From positions 1 to 57,531 of the forward strand of contig MGMD01000023.1 in the NCBI GenBank assembly GCA_001796285.1: a stretch of DNA of 57,531 nucleotides. Reading direction: 5' to 3'. The translations under genes and the position numbers were made by a program. Source of the stretch: Chlamydiae bacterium RIFCSPLOWO2_12_FULL_45_20 (GTDB lineage: Bacteria; Chlamydiota; Chlamydiia; Chlamydiales; SM23-39). Shown in pieces: positions 8,793-18,184 of the stretch (position 1 is its first letter; the number at the start of each line of letters is the position of its first letter). The notes below the pieces were generated by a model. It did not search any database. It had not been told where the DNA came from and saw nothing but the letters and a program-made list of their open reading frames with translations.

Positions 8793-8866
8793 GCGGGAGT
8801 AGTTCAATTGGTTAGAGCACCGCCCTGTCACGGCGGAAGTTGAGGGTTCGAGCCCCTTCTCCCGCG
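8793..8866 (+). tRNA. tRNA-Asp (GTC)
   Basis: A 74-nt cloverleaf with acceptor GCGGGAG/CTCCCGC, anticodon loop CTGTCAC (GTC), T-arm GGTTCGAGCCC and discriminator G. It lies 23 nt after tRNA-Val and is probably co-transcribed. Confidence 0.97.
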
Positions 8867-9009
8867 AATATTAAGGAAATGTCTGCAAAGTAAGGGTATC
8901 GGGTGTAGGCTCCTCAAGATCCCTGCACTCGACCAAACCCCAGGTTATGCAACAAGCCTGTTGAGTAATTTCCTCTACATAAAACCTTCCCTTTGATATT
9001 GTCTTCCTT

Positions 9010-9903
9010 ATGGTTCAGTTATCGACATCGCAGAAAATATGGAAACAAGTCGTCAATTACAGCGGCATGGCGATCGGCGCTTTTTTTGCAGCCCTTGCCA
9101 TTCGAATTTTTTTGATTCCCAATGCATTAATTGATGGCGGGGTCATCGGCGTATCCCTGATCTTGGCAAGGCTTTATGGAAGTACCTATCTTTCCCTCTT
9201 CCTCCTACTTTTGAACCTCCCCTTCATCTTCATGGCATACCACTTCATTCGTAGATCATTTGTGATTCACATGTTCGTTGCCGTGCTGCTTTTCGCAGCT
9301 TTCTTGTCCCTTTTACAAGAAGCCCCCTCTTTTAATGCAGATCCATTGGAAGCCATTGTGATCGGCGGCGCTATACTCGGCGCCGGAGCTGGCCTCATCA
9401 TTCGATGCGGAGGATGCACAGATGGTACCGAAATTTTAGCCATTCTCATTAACCGTAAAAAGGGCTTCACCGTTGGCCAAGTCGTATTCGTAATCAACAT
9501 TTTGGTCTTTGGAGCCTATGGATGGATCTTTCAGGATTGGCACATTGCTCTCAGGTCCCTCATGACTTACATCGTCGCCTTTAAGATGATGGATATCGTC
9601 ATAGCAGGACTTGAAGAGCTCAAATCAGTCCTCATCATGTGCTCAAAACCTGAGCTGCTCAGTAAAATCATTACTCATGAGCTCGGGTTAGGCCTCACCT
9701 TTATCAAAGGAAAAGGCGGCTACTCCGGGGAAGATCGCGATATCCTCTTTATCATCGTCGAGAGGCTCGACCTGGCAGAACTTAAAGAAATTGTCTTGAG
9801 AGAAGATCCCTATTCCTTTATTGCTATAGAGAATCTGCATGAAGTGGCCTATGGGCGCTCCGCATCCATGGCTATGCGAAGAAAGGTGAGAAAAAAACGG
9901 TAA
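9010..9903 (+). CDS. YitT family membrane protein (DUF161/DUF2179)
   Basis: A 297-residue protein with five to six hydrophobic helices in the first ~190 residues, including the family features LIDGGVIGVSLIL and RCGGCTDGTEI. A soluble ~85-residue DUF2179 domain at the C-terminus carries the glycine-rich GKGGYSGED. This two-part layout is that of the YitT group, whose substrate and function are not established; it is an integral membrane protein. It is followed after six bases by the LOG-family gene. Confidence 0.85.
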   Translation: MVQLSTSQKIWKQVVNYSGMAIGAFFAALAIRIFLIPNALIDGGVIGVSLILARLYGSTYLSLFLLLLNLPFIFMAYHFIRRSFVIHMFVAVLLFAAFLSLLQEAPSFNADPLEAIVIGGAILGAGAGLIIRCGGCTDGTEILAILINRKKGFTVGQVVFVINILVFGAYGWIFQDWHIALRSLMTYIVAFKMMDIVIAGLEELKSVLIMCSKPELLSKIITHELGLGLTFIKGKGGYSGEDRDILFIIVERLDLAELKEIVLREDPYSFIAIENLHEVAYGRSASMAMRRKVRKKR

Positions 9904-9908
9904 AGACA

Positions 9909-10610
9909 ATGGGAGAAAATGGATTCCCCAGCGGCTTTCTAAAACCCCATAAACAAGCTCATACTATTGATGCATGGCGAGTTTTTCGCATCATGGCAGA
10001 ATTTGTGGACGGGTTTGAAACGATGACCTTTTTGGGCCCGTCTGTAGCGATTTTCGGAGCCACCAATCAATATCCCAAAGAGCCTCGATACTACGATCTT
10101 GTGGAAATCATTGTCGAAAAGATTGTCCATAAAGGTTTTGGCATCATTACTGGCGGCGGTCCGGGCATCATGGAAAGAGCCAATAAAGGTGCACAACAGG
10201 CAAAGGGACGATCTTGCGGCCTTTGCATCAAGCTCCCCTCAGAGCCAAAACCTAATCCTTACATCGATGAAGCTTATGCGCTGAACTTTCGTTACTTCTT
10301 TGTCCGGAAAGTGATGTTTGTACGCTATGCTCAAGCGTTTGTCGTATTGCCTGGCGGATTTGGTACCTTGGATGAGCTCTTTGAAGCCCTTACCCTCATT
10401 CAAACAGAAAAAATCAAATTCTTCCCGGTCTACTTGGTAGGAAGCAACTACTGGAAGGGACTGTTAGATTGGATAAAAAACACGGTTTTAGCTAATGGCA
10501 ACATCCAGCCAAAAGATTTGGATCTCATTCGACTTGTAGATGATCCTGATGAGATTGCCGATGGGATTGAACAACATTACAGAAAATCCCAATCTTTAGA
10601 GAATTTTTAA
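9909..10610 (+). CDS. LOG family protein (TIGR00730-like)
   Basis: A 233-residue Rossmann-fold protein with the LOG signature: GGGPGIMERANKGA near residue 80 and PGGFGTLDELFEALT near residue 145. Family members are phosphoribohydrolases that release the base from nucleoside 5'-monophosphates; many were mis-annotated as lysine decarboxylases. The ~35 residues ahead of the fold are longer than usual for the short forms. It ends at a strong terminator. The ATG at 9909 lacks a clear ribosome site and is probably coupled to the gene before it. Confidence 0.85.
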   Translation: MGENGFPSGFLKPHKQAHTIDAWRVFRIMAEFVDGFETMTFLGPSVAIFGATNQYPKEPRYYDLVEIIVEKIVHKGFGIITGGGPGIMERANKGAQQAKGRSCGLCIKLPSEPKPNPYIDEAYALNFRYFFVRKVMFVRYAQAFVVLPGGFGTLDELFEALTLIQTEKIKFFPVYLVGSNYWKGLLDWIKNTVLANGNIQPKDLDLIRLVDDPDEIADGIEQHYRKSQSLENF

Positions 10611-10657
10611 CTCACCTTACGCCCATAAGGCCCCCTGTGTGCGTAAGGTGAGTTTTT
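10610..10657 (+). terminator. Rho-independent terminator
   Basis: A 13-bp perfect stem (ACTCACCTTACGC / GCGTAAGGTGAGT) with an 18-nt loop, followed by TTTTT. It ends the plus-strand YitT/LOG unit and overlaps the stop codon of the convergent rfbA. Confidence 0.88.
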
Positions 10658-11525
10658 AACCATTTTTAAAAATTTTTTTAAGATACTCTCCATACTCGTT
10701 ATGCGAGTATTTTTCTCTATGCATCTCTAGAATGGTAAGATCAATATACCCCAATCGATAGGCAATCTCCTCAATACAAGCCACCATGATCCCCTGTCTT
10801 TCTTGGATCGCTTGCACATAGTTAGCCGCCTGCTGATAGGCTTCAAAAGTCCCTGTGTCCAACCACGCAAACCCACGCCCCATTAACTCTACTTTCAGAT
10901 TCCCTTGCTGTAAATAGATTTGATTGACGTCTGTGATCTCCAACTCCCCTCGAGAAGAGGGTTGGAGGCTGCGCGTAATTTCTACCACTTCCGGCCCATA
11001 AAAATAGAGCCCCGGAACAGCGTAATTCGATTTGGGGTTTTTTGGTTTCTCTTCAATACTCACAGCACGCATCGCCTCATCAAACTCCACAACACCATAG
11101 CGAGAGGGGTTCTTCACTTGATAGCCAAAAATCAATCCGCCCGAAGCTACTTCCCTCCCTCTTTGAAGCTCTTTTCGAAGATTATGCCCATAAAAAATAT
11201 TGTCCCCCAAAATAAGAGCTACCGGCTGACCGTCGATAAAATGCTCTCCAATCAAAAATGCCTCCGCAAGACCCCGAGGCTCCTTTTGCACTGCATAGCT
11301 AAACGAAAGACCCAGCTCAGAACCATCCTTAAAAAGCGCTTCAAACCTAGACGTATCTGTAGGTGTCGAGATAATCAGAATTTCCCGAATACCCGCCAAC
11401 ATCAGGATGGAAAGCGGATAATAAATCATCGGCTTGTCATAGATCGGAAGGAGCTGCTTACATAACGCCAATGTAGCTGGATAGAGCCGGGTTCCCTTTC
11501 CCCCCGCTAAAATGATCCCCTTCAT
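10656..11525 (-). CDS. rfbA: Glucose-1-phosphate thymidylyltransferase
   Basis: A 289-residue RmlA/RfbA enzyme making dTDP-glucose from glucose-1-phosphate and dTTP. It has the nucleotide-binding [13 protein letters not shown] at residues 5-17, [11 protein letters not shown] near residue 104 and [13 protein letters not shown] near residue 217, and full length for the family. None of the partner genes rfbB, rfbC or rfbD is nearby, so its dTDP-sugar pathway must be encoded elsewhere or reduced. It converges with the LOG gene and lies 24 nt after accC. Confidence 0.93.
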   Translation of the reverse strand: MKGIILAGGKGTRLYPATLALCKQLLPIYDKPMIYYPLSILMLAGIREILIISTPTDTSRFEALFKDGSELGLSFSYAVQKEPRGLAEAFLIGEHFIDGQPVALILGDNIFYGHNLRKELQRGREVASGGLIFGYQVKNPSRYGVVEFDEAMRAVSIEEKPKNPKSNYAVPGLYFYGPEVVEITRSLQPSSRGELEITDVNQIYLQQGNLKVELMGRGFAWLDTGTFEAYQQAANYVQAIQERQGIMVACIEEIAYRLGYIDLTILEMHREKYSHNEYGEYLKKIFKNG

Positions 11526-11549
11526 GCAGGTACCCCTCGGTACTTTTCC

Positions 11550-12908
11550 TCAGCGGGTAAAATTGCAGCCTTCAGCAAGCAAGCCGTCAATATAATTGAT
11601 CGTATAATCATGGGTCAAAAACTTCCTATCTTCCAACATATATTGGTGAAAAGGAATAGTGGTGGACACGCCAGTAATATGAAACTCTCTCAGCGCGCGC
11701 TTTGAACGCCCAATCGCCTCTTCACGAGTACGCCCTGTGACAATCAATTTAGCAATCATAGAATCATAGTTCGGAGGGATACGATAACCACCATAACAGG
11801 CGCTATCTACGCGGACGTGCGGCCCCCCCGGGGGGATATAATGTTCCAATTGCCCCGGAGAAGGAGCAAACTGTTGGGCAGGATTTTCTGCATTGATCCG
11901 AAACTCAAATACATGCCCGCGAAATGCAATATCTTTCTGCTTCAAATCTAGTTTCTCTCCCCGAGCAATCTTCAGTTGGTATTGCAAAAGATCAATACCC
12001 GTTAACTCCTCTGTGACCGTATGTTCCACCTGAATCCGAGTATTCACTTCCATGAAATAAAAGTTTCCCTGCTCGTCCAAAAGAAATTCCACAGTGCCTA
12101 CTGAATGGTAATGGGCCGCTCTGACGATATTGACCGCACACTCACCCATCTTTTTACGCACAGCCTCACTAATTTTTGGACTAGGGGCCTCTTCAATCAG
12201 CTTTTGACGACGGCGCTGAATGGTACAATCACGCTCTCCTAAATAGATGTAATGGCCATGCTTATCCCCCATGACCTGCACCTCTATGTGACGCGGATTG
12301 ACAACCATCTTCTCCAAATAAAGAGCAGGATTATTAAAACTCACTTCTGCTTCCGCTCGAGCCGCCATGAATTTTTTAATAAAATCTTCTTCCGTATAGG
12401 CGATTCGGATCCCCTTTCCCCCTCCCCCAGCAACAGCTTTAATGAAAATCGGAAAACCAAATTTACGCGCCTCTTTTAAACCCGTTTCTACATCAGGCAC
12501 TACGCCATCAGAACCCGGTATCACGGGGCATTTGACTTTCTTTGCCGTCGCCTTTGCCTCTGCTTTATCTCCCAAAAGCATAATAGACCGCGAAGAGGGA
12601 CCTATAAAATTCAACCCACAACTTTCGCAAATCGAAGCAAAATTGGCATTTTCACTTAAAAATCCATAGCCAGGATGCACGGCATCTGCATGAGTGATCT
12701 CGCAGGCCGCAATGAGATTTGCTATTTTTAAATAAGACTTAGCGGAAGGAGCTTCCCCTATACAGATCGCCTCATCCGCATGGTGCACATGCATCGCTTC
12801 CGCATCAGCCTTGGAATAAACAGCCACTGTACTAATACCCAAGTCGTGACAAGCCCGAATGATGCGGACCGCAATCTCTCCGCGATTTGCAATCAGTACT
12901 TTTTTCAT
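11550..12908 (-). CDS. accC: Biotin carboxylase subunit of acetyl-CoA carboxylase
   Basis: A 452-residue ATP-grasp enzyme that carboxylates biotin on AccB, the first step of fatty acid synthesis. The N-terminal ANRGEIAVRIIRACHDLG, the ATP loop GGGGKGIRIAY near residue 163 and FMEVNTRIQVEHTVTE near residue 288 are typical. The ATG at 12908 gives the canonical MKKVLIANRG start; a TTG four codons earlier is less likely. It follows accB by four bases, and efp-accB-accC is the chlamydial order. Confidence 0.96.
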   Translation of the reverse strand: MKKVLIANRGEIAVRIIRACHDLGISTVAVYSKADAEAMHVHHADEAICIGEAPSAKSYLKIANLIAACEITHADAVHPGYGFLSENANFASICESCGLNFIGPSSRSIMLLGDKAEAKATAKKVKCPVIPGSDGVVPDVETGLKEARKFGFPIFIKAVAGGGGKGIRIAYTEEDFIKKFMAARAEAEVSFNNPALYLEKMVVNPRHIEVQVMGDKHGHYIYLGERDCTIQRRRQKLIEEAPSPKISEAVRKKMGECAVNIVRAAHYHSVGTVEFLLDEQGNFYFMEVNTRIQVEHTVTEELTGIDLLQYQLKIARGEKLDLKQKDIAFRGHVFEFRINAENPAQQFAPSPGQLEHYIPPGGPHVRVDSACYGGYRIPPNYDSMIAKLIVTGRTREEAIGRSKRALREFHITGVSTTIPFHQYMLEDRKFLTHDYTINYIDGLLAEGCNFTR

Positions 12909-12912
12909 AAAA

Positions 12913-13356
12913 TTAGACAATTCTTATAAGACGCGATCCAAATTCTATCGGTTGGGCGTTGTCTACGAGAATTTCTGCAACCGTCCCCGAAATTCCAGCC
13001 TTCACTTCATTCATTACCTTCATCGCCTCAACTACACACACTACCGTGTGTTCATTGACCTTATCTCCTACTTTTACAAATGGGGACTGATCAGGAGCAG
13101 GAGAAGAATAAAACGTTCCAACCATAGGAGACTCCACATACGATCCAGGAGCCTCAGCTACCCTCTCTTTATGAACCATCTCTGATTGAAACGCCGACTC
13201 AACGTCCACTTCATGCGCTTTAGTCCTAGAAGAAGGAGGCGGGGACAGGTCGTCTTTTTCCAGGTGAAGCTCAAAATCACCTCTTTTGAGGACAAGTTTT
13301 TTTAACTTACTCGTCTCAAGATATTTCATTAAGTCTTTAACTTGTTTAATATCCAT
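12913..13356 (-). CDS. accB: Biotin carboxyl carrier protein of acetyl-CoA carboxylase
   Basis: A 147-residue carrier. The N-terminal helical domain (1-35) and a Pro/Ser linker lead into the C-terminal biotinyl domain (75-147), with the acceptor lysine in EAMKVMNEV (about K113). The 'thumb' insert around YSSPAPDQSPFV is typical of bacterial AccB. It starts immediately after the efp stop codon. Confidence 0.96.
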   Translation of the reverse strand: MDIKQVKDLMKYLETSKLKKLVLKRGDFELHLEKDDLSPPPSSRTKAHEVDVESAFQSEMVHKERVAEAPGSYVESPMVGTFYSSPAPDQSPFVKVGDKVNEHTVVCVVEAMKVMNEVKAGISGTVAEILVDNAQPIEFGSRLIRIV

Positions 13357-13911
13357 CTATACTCGCTGTATATAGTCATTGGATTCCGTGTCAACCTTGA
13401 TGACATCCCCACTCTCAATGAATAGAGGCACCCTGATCTCAGCCCCCGTCTCAAGCACTGCTTTTTTCGTCGAAGCCGTTCCATCTGGTACCTCAGTCCC
13501 TTCTGTTTTGACGACCATAATTTCTAAAAATTGTGGCAGCTCAACAGCAAAAATCGTATCGCCATAAAACATCGCCTTTACTTCGATGCCTTCTTTGAGA
13601 TAGTGTACCTTCTCTTTCAAAATCGAGGCTGGAACGTGCACCTGCTCCAAATTGCCAATATCAAGAAAAAGATATTCCTTACCCTCTGGATATAAAAATT
13701 CTAAAGTACGCTCCAATAAAGAAACTTCTTGTACGATCTGATCTAGCTTAAAGTTTTTCTCAATCGTCTCATCTGTAATTAAATTGCGCAACTTACACTT
13801 AACAAACGGAGTCCCTTTCGCAACTGTGACCTTCACACTCGACTCAACTCGAAAAATTTTCCCCTCAATATTTAGGGTCATTCCAGGCGTAATCTGATTT
13901 GCTGTCGTCAT
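13357..13911 (-). CDS. efp: Translation elongation factor P
   Basis: A 184-residue three-domain EF-P that relieves ribosome stalling at polyproline. The tip loop VAKGTPFVK has lysine at about residue 32, where E. coli EF-P carries its modified lysine. No modification enzyme is visible in the window. Chlamydiae usually carry two efp genes; the accBC linkage matches the one next to rpe in Chlamydia. Its start overlaps the stop of the HAD gene. Confidence 0.94.
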   Translation of the reverse strand: MTTANQITPGMTLNIEGKIFRVESSVKVTVAKGTPFVKCKLRNLITDETIEKNFKLDQIVQEVSLLERTLEFLYPEGKEYLFLDIGNLEQVHVPASILKEKVHYLKEGIEVKAMFYGDTIFAVELPQFLEIMVVKTEGTEVPDGTASTKKAVLETGAEIRVPLFIESGDVIKVDTESNDYIQRV

Positions 13912-14567
13912 CTCAATAGAATCCCTTGTAATTCCCTTAAATTCTCAATTTGAGCATCCATCCAATCTTCTTTTGGAACCTGCCGCCCTCTTCCCCAACG
14001 CATATGCACGGTTTTCATTCCAAGCTCACGCGCCGGCTCTAAGTCTATCTGCACCCGATCTCCACATACGACGGCCTCTTGTGGCAAGGTAGAAAATTCT
14101 TGAATTAAATCCTCGTAAAAAGGCTTTTTTATAGAATTTTCCGAGACCGCTATCTTACTAAAAATGGATCTATCAATACCAGCTTTTTCCAGTTTTTCCA
14201 TCTGAAAAGGAGCATATCCGCCCGTTACAAGACTCAGGGTGTGTGTCGTTTTTAAACACTCCAAAATCTCTTTAGCATAAGGAGTGGTTGCAACAGAAAA
14301 ATTTGAAGGCAGCGGCTTTGTCAGCTCATCTAAAACACCGCTGGCAAACGCGTCGTCTTTGCCAAACTTTTTCACAAACGCCACAAGCGTATCTTCTGAT
14401 CGTCCCGCTCTTGTATTAGCCCAAACAAGTTCCTCATAAGCCGCTTCAAAATCCCCAACTGCCAGCCCTCTCGCGACGAGCTGCTTTAAACACTCTTTTA
14501 ACTTGAAAGGCAGGATAGAGCCCGACGTGTCAATCAAGGTATCATCCAAATCAAAGATGATCAACAA
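13908..14567 (-). CDS. HAD-superfamily hydrolase
   Basis: A 219-residue haloacid dehalogenase-like phosphatase. Motif I is DLDDTLID at the N-terminus, motif II lies around SLVTGGY (~residue 97), and GDRVQIDLEPARELG (~165) carries motif IV. The cap region fits subfamily I phosphoglycolate-phosphatase-like enzymes; the substrate is unknown. A stop codon lies two codons upstream of a pair of TTG codons, so it must start at TTG. It overlaps the end of yvcK by 17 nt, implying translational coupling. Confidence 0.82.
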   Translation of the reverse strand: MLIIFDLDDTLIDTSGSILPFKLKECLKQLVARGLAVGDFEAAYEELVWANTRAGRSEDTLVAFVKKFGKDDAFASGVLDELTKPLPSNFSVATTPYAKEILECLKTTHTLSLVTGGYAPFQMEKLEKAGIDRSIFSKIAVSENSIKKPFYEDLIQEFSTLPQEAVVCGDRVQIDLEPARELGMKTVHMRWGRGRQVPKEDWMDAQIENLRELQGILLR

Positions 14568-15528
14568 TTTTCATTAACTCCTGAGCTAGCTTTTTCGGGT
14601 CGTGCCGGATGAGGTTTCGCTTGATGAAGTCCTTTCGGTGCTCTGACACAGGCACACCTAAAAGATTAGCCGGGATAATGCGGTCCCCTTCCAAATCATT
14701 TTCCACCAGCTCCCCCTCTTCTCTATAAACATCGATCAAATCTTTGGCTGGCTTTTGCATATTGATTAAAATATAATCAAAGACATCCTTCCCAAAATAA
14801 CGGACCAATTCTTCTATGTAATGAGACGTTCGAAACCCCGTCGTCTGGCCTTTGCGATTCATTAAATTCACAACATACACCTTTTTGGCATCGCTTTTCC
14901 TAATCGCATCGCAAACGCCCTCCACAAGCAAATTAGGGATTAAGGATGTATGAAGCCCTCCAGGGCCAATGACGATCAGATCTGCATTGCGAATCTCTTC
15001 AACCACTCTGGGATTCACTTTCGGAAAAGGCTCCAAAAAAATCGTCTGGTAACCTTGATCGATTTCTGTCGAGAGGAAAATCTCTTTTTCCCCTTCTAAA
15101 ATCTTCCGGTTATTGAGCACCATTTTCAAGCGCACTTGATGGGTTGTCACCGGGATCACTTTGCCTTTAATGTAAAGAATCTTCCCCGCTTCTTCTACCG
15201 CTTTTTCAAAGCTACCCGTCACCTTTTCAAGAGCTGAAAGCAGAAGATTCCCAAAGGAATGTCCCCCAAGCCCTCCATTTTCAAACCGATAGTTGATCAA
15301 AGATCTCATCAAGCGGCTCGAATTGGATAGGGCGACCAAGCACTGCCTCACATCGCCAGGAGGCAAAACCCCGAGCTCATCCCTGAGAATGCCGGTACTG
15401 CCCCCATCATCTGCCATCGACACAATAGCAGTGAGATCAAGCGGATATTTTTTCAGCCCCTTCAAAACGACAAAATTTCCTGTCCCCCCTCCGATGACGA
15501 CAACTTTTTTTGTTGACGCGCGGTTCAA
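14551..15528 (-). CDS. yvcK: YvcK/CofD-like protein (gluconeogenesis factor family)
   Basis: A 325-residue protein of the UPF0052 family. IGGGTGNFVVLKGLK near residue 12 and SMADDGGSTGILRDE near residue 37 are the family signatures. YvcK in Bacillus binds UDP-GlcNAc and is needed for growth on gluconeogenic carbon and for cell-wall control; in chlamydiae its role is not established to my knowledge. The TTG start at 15528 is supported by AAGGAG seven bases upstream and overlaps the rpe stop codon. Confidence 0.85.
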   Translation of the reverse strand: MNRASTKKVVVIGGGTGNFVVLKGLKKYPLDLTAIVSMADDGGSTGILRDELGVLPPGDVRQCLVALSNSSRLMRSLINYRFENGGLGGHSFGNLLLSALEKVTGSFEKAVEEAGKILYIKGKVIPVTTHQVRLKMVLNNRKILEGEKEIFLSTEIDQGYQTIFLEPFPKVNPRVVEEIRNADLIVIGPGGLHTSLIPNLLVEGVCDAIRKSDAKKVYVVNLMNRKGQTTGFRTSHYIEELVRYFGKDVFDYILINMQKPAKDLIDVYREEGELVENDLEGDRIIPANLLGVPVSEHRKDFIKRNLIRHDPKKLAQELMKIVDHL

Positions 15529-16238
15529 GGAGTTTCTCCTTGGCAGTGTCGAAGATGATCGATCGCCCGCTTCATATCAGCCTGATGAAAAAGATGATTG
15601 CCGCTCACTAAGATGTTCGCACCAGCGTTCACACATATTTGGGCCGTCTTTACGTTAATTCCCCCGTCTACCTGAATGTCAAAAAGAGGCATATTCGCTC
15701 CCTGTTTCACGATACCTCCTTGATGAATGCCATACTTATTGCAATACTCGCGGGTCATTTTAATTTTATCGACTACCTCCGGCATAAAAGCCTGGCCCCC
15801 AAAACCTGGGCTCACAGTCATGAGAAGCACCAGATCGCACACTGCAAGAAATTTCGGAATCATTGCAAAAGAAGTTTCCGGCCTAAAAGCAAGGCCTGCT
15901 TGCTTGCCGCACTTCCGGATAAACTTCAATGTCTCTTCCACATCTTCTGTCGCTTCGAAATGAAAGGTAATCCGGTCAGCTCCCGATTCAGCAAACTGCT
16001 CCACATAATCAAAAGGATTGTAGACCATAATATGCACATCGAGAAAAAGGTTCGTCGCCTTCCGGATGGCCGCGACCGCTTTAGGACCTAGTGTAAGATT
16101 CGGAACAAAATGGCCATCCATAATATCGATGTGAATAGCGTCCGCTCCCGCTTTTTCCAGCCTATCTGCTTCGTTTGCCAACTGACCGAAATCTCCAGAA
16201 AGAATGGAGGGATAAATCTGCACGACACCTTTGCTCAT
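15525..16238 (-). CDS. rpe: Ribulose-phosphate 3-epimerase
   Basis: A 237-residue TIM-barrel enzyme interconverting ribulose-5-P and xylulose-5-P in the pentose phosphate pathway. PSILSGDFGQLANE near residue 10, HIDIMDGHFVPNLTLG near residue 36 (metal His/Asp), SPGFGGQAF near residue 143 and DGGI near residue 191 are diagnostic. An extra stretch after the Gly-rich loop makes it slightly longer than E. coli Rpe. Rpe next to efp-accBC is the Chlamydia arrangement. Confidence 0.95.
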   Translation of the reverse strand: MSKGVVQIYPSILSGDFGQLANEADRLEKAGADAIHIDIMDGHFVPNLTLGPKAVAAIRKATNLFLDVHIMVYNPFDYVEQFAESGADRITFHFEATEDVEETLKFIRKCGKQAGLAFRPETSFAMIPKFLAVCDLVLLMTVSPGFGGQAFMPEVVDKIKMTREYCNKYGIHQGGIVKQGANMPLFDIQVDGGINVKTAQICVNAGANILVSGNHLFHQADMKRAIDHLRHCQGETP

Positions 16239-16303
16239 AAGCTAAGGATCATATTCAAAGTTTTCATTAAAGAAAAGAGCTCGATTTTGTACGTTTCTTG
16301 GGA

Positions 16304-18184
16304 TTATTTGGTAGACACTCTCTGAAACAAATGCAAAAACTCTAACTGTTTGTCTCGATCAGAAGAAAAGTACATCGCTCCAACATAAGGCGCATCGTGA
16401 ATCTCTAAAGAAAAAGTCACAAGCTCCTGCGGTTTGTAAGATAGTTCTGGGAGTTTTTTCTGTCGAGGCATCGCGATATAGACTCTTTTGGCGTCCATTT
16501 TATGCTGAATGGAGTCTGTGCGTATCGCATGCATCAGCGTCAAAAAACATTGCTTAAGCGGTTCCGTTTCCAAACTGCTTCGCATCTCAATGGGAACAAT
16601 CGAATAGAAAAACTTTTCTAAAAGAATCGGATCAACGGAATGGCCAAAACTCTCTTTTAATGCGTTGAGAGATTCAGTCAGCTTAAAGATCATCCCCCCG
16701 TTATAATCTCGAACCTTCCCTAAGATCCGGCTGACCTCATCCAAAATCGCTTTGCGCGCTCTATAGAGGTCAATCGAACGGTCCTCTCTTAAGTATTCTA
16801 TACTCGGCAAATAAGTCCGAAATACAGTAGCTTCCTTCGCATATCTTTTTCTTAACTGCCCCACTCGTCGTACTCGATCGGGAATATATTTGATACTCGA
16901 TTGTTTCGCGCGAAACAGCTCTTCTAATCCCACCTCATTTTGAGAAATAACGCGAAGTAAAATGACAGAAAAATAAAGATCCGTTCCTTTTTGCTCATCA
17001 AAAGAAATGATCAGATGAGGAAGATCTCCTACATAGCGAATCTGCCTTGAAAGCGCCATGATATTCCTCAATACCTCCTCTTCATTTCTTGGCATAAAAA
17101 TCGGATGGGTTAGCTGTTCAATATGCCCTTTAATCTGATCGGGCAAGGTCACTTTCAGCTTCTGCACCTCGTCTAGAGAAAAATCTGTCCCATCAGGCTT
17201 TGCAACCTCCATGTAAAGAGTCTGAACCGCCTGTTCTCCCTTATCAACAAACTGGGAACCTTCTACTAGCTTCACTTGAGGAAATCCTTTCTGAATAGCA
17301 CTAATGAGATGAGCCGTTTCAAAAACTTCATGCTCTTTTAAGAAATTGATGCCGGCCAATATCCCTAAAACCGCCTTTTCACTACCCCCTTTAGGGGTGA
17401 TTTTAGTCTTTAAGAATTTGAAAATGACATGCCGCTTATTGGGGTAAACCCGAGCGTTTTGCTCTACAAATTTTCTTAAGGAGTGGAGATTCGAAATGAT
17501 ACGACTAATATGGTGATAGTCGCGCGAGGTCTTAAAGCCCTCCTGAACGCTCACTAAAAAATGCTGCATCTGAGAAAAAATCCCTCGATCGTAATCTTTG
17601 GAATGACTTTGGATTAAAGAGCCGATTTTTTCTTGGATCATCGCTGTCTTCCCATCATTGGAAAGCCCTTTAAACTCTAAAATCCTTCTCGCATGATAGT
17701 TCGAGACAACACCAAGGCGAATTTCCGTTTCAATAGCGTGAAGATTGCGCCGTACAGCTTCAACGTCCGCCGCACTTTTTAAATAGACGACAATTTCAGC
17801 AACCGAAAGGAGATCATCCGTAAGATGCGGCAATCTTACGTCAGACGCAAAAAAAAGCTCGACGTTCACGCGTTTTTGAGGCAAAAGCCAACGGCTAATC
17901 ATGTCATAGAAAAAGTTACACGCATTCAACCGGTATTTGGTCAGGAGCAAAACAGATAACGCACAAGGAGATCGACTAAGCTCTGAGCTCTGAATAAGAG
18001 GCAGCATATCTGCAAATCTAGCCCTTTGAGAAGCTAAAAGAAGCCCCCGATCTTCTTCCAAAAGATCACCCGGAATAAGCCTGCGAATCAGATCCTGTGC
18101 CCCTTCTCTATAATATTCAGACTCTATGTGCGGGCAGCTAAATTGAAACTCAAATTCCAATTGTTCTTCTAATTGAGCGAACAT
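16304..18184 (-). CDS. Hypothetical protein, 626 residues
   Basis: A large soluble, mostly helical protein without signal peptide or membrane segments and with no domain I recognise. Charged Arg/Lys/Glu-rich helices run throughout, with possible coiled coils around residues 130-260 and 440-520. It starts at ATG, overlapping the aspartate kinase stop by 16 nt, so it is translated from the lysC mRNA. Codon use and composition match the core genes around it, so it looks resident and not recently acquired. No function is proposed. Confidence 0.75.
   Translation of the reverse strand: MFAQLEEQLEFEFQFSCPHIESEYYREGAQDLIRRLIPGDLLEEDRGLLLASQRARFADMLPLIQSSELSRSPCALSVLLLTKYRLNACNFFYDMISRWLLPQKRVNVELFFASDVRLPHLTDDLLSVAEIVVYLKSAADVEAVRRNLHAIETEIRLGVVSNYHARRILEFKGLSNDGKTAMIQEKIGSLIQSHSKDYDRGIFSQMQHFLVSVQEGFKTSRDYHHISRIISNLHSLRKFVEQNARVYPNKRHVIFKFLKTKITPKGGSEKAVLGILAGINFLKEHEVFETAHLISAIQKGFPQVKLVEGSQFVDKGEQAVQTLYMEVAKPDGTDFSLDEVQKLKVTLPDQIKGHIEQLTHPIFMPRNEEEVLRNIMALSRQIRYVGDLPHLIISFDEQKGTDLYFSVILLRVISQNEVGLEELFRAKQSSIKYIPDRVRRVGQLRKRYAKEATVFRTYLPSIEYLREDRSIDLYRARKAILDEVSRILGKVRDYNGGMIFKLTESLNALKESFGHSVDPILLEKFFYSIVPIEMRSSLETEPLKQCFLTLMHAIRTDSIQHKMDAKRVYIAMPRQKKLPELSYKPQELVTFSLEIHDAPYVGAMYFSSDRDKQLEFLHLFQRVSTK

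Noticed and set aside
10920..11465. A 181-codon plus-strand frame opposite rfbA
   Set aside because: Antisense shadow of a conserved enzyme gene; composition is His/Arg/Asn-rich and no ribosome site or family is seen.
14551..14567. Suspected frameshift between yvcK and the HAD gene
   Set aside because: Each protein is complete by its own motifs; the overlap is explained by a TTG start coupled to the upstream gene.
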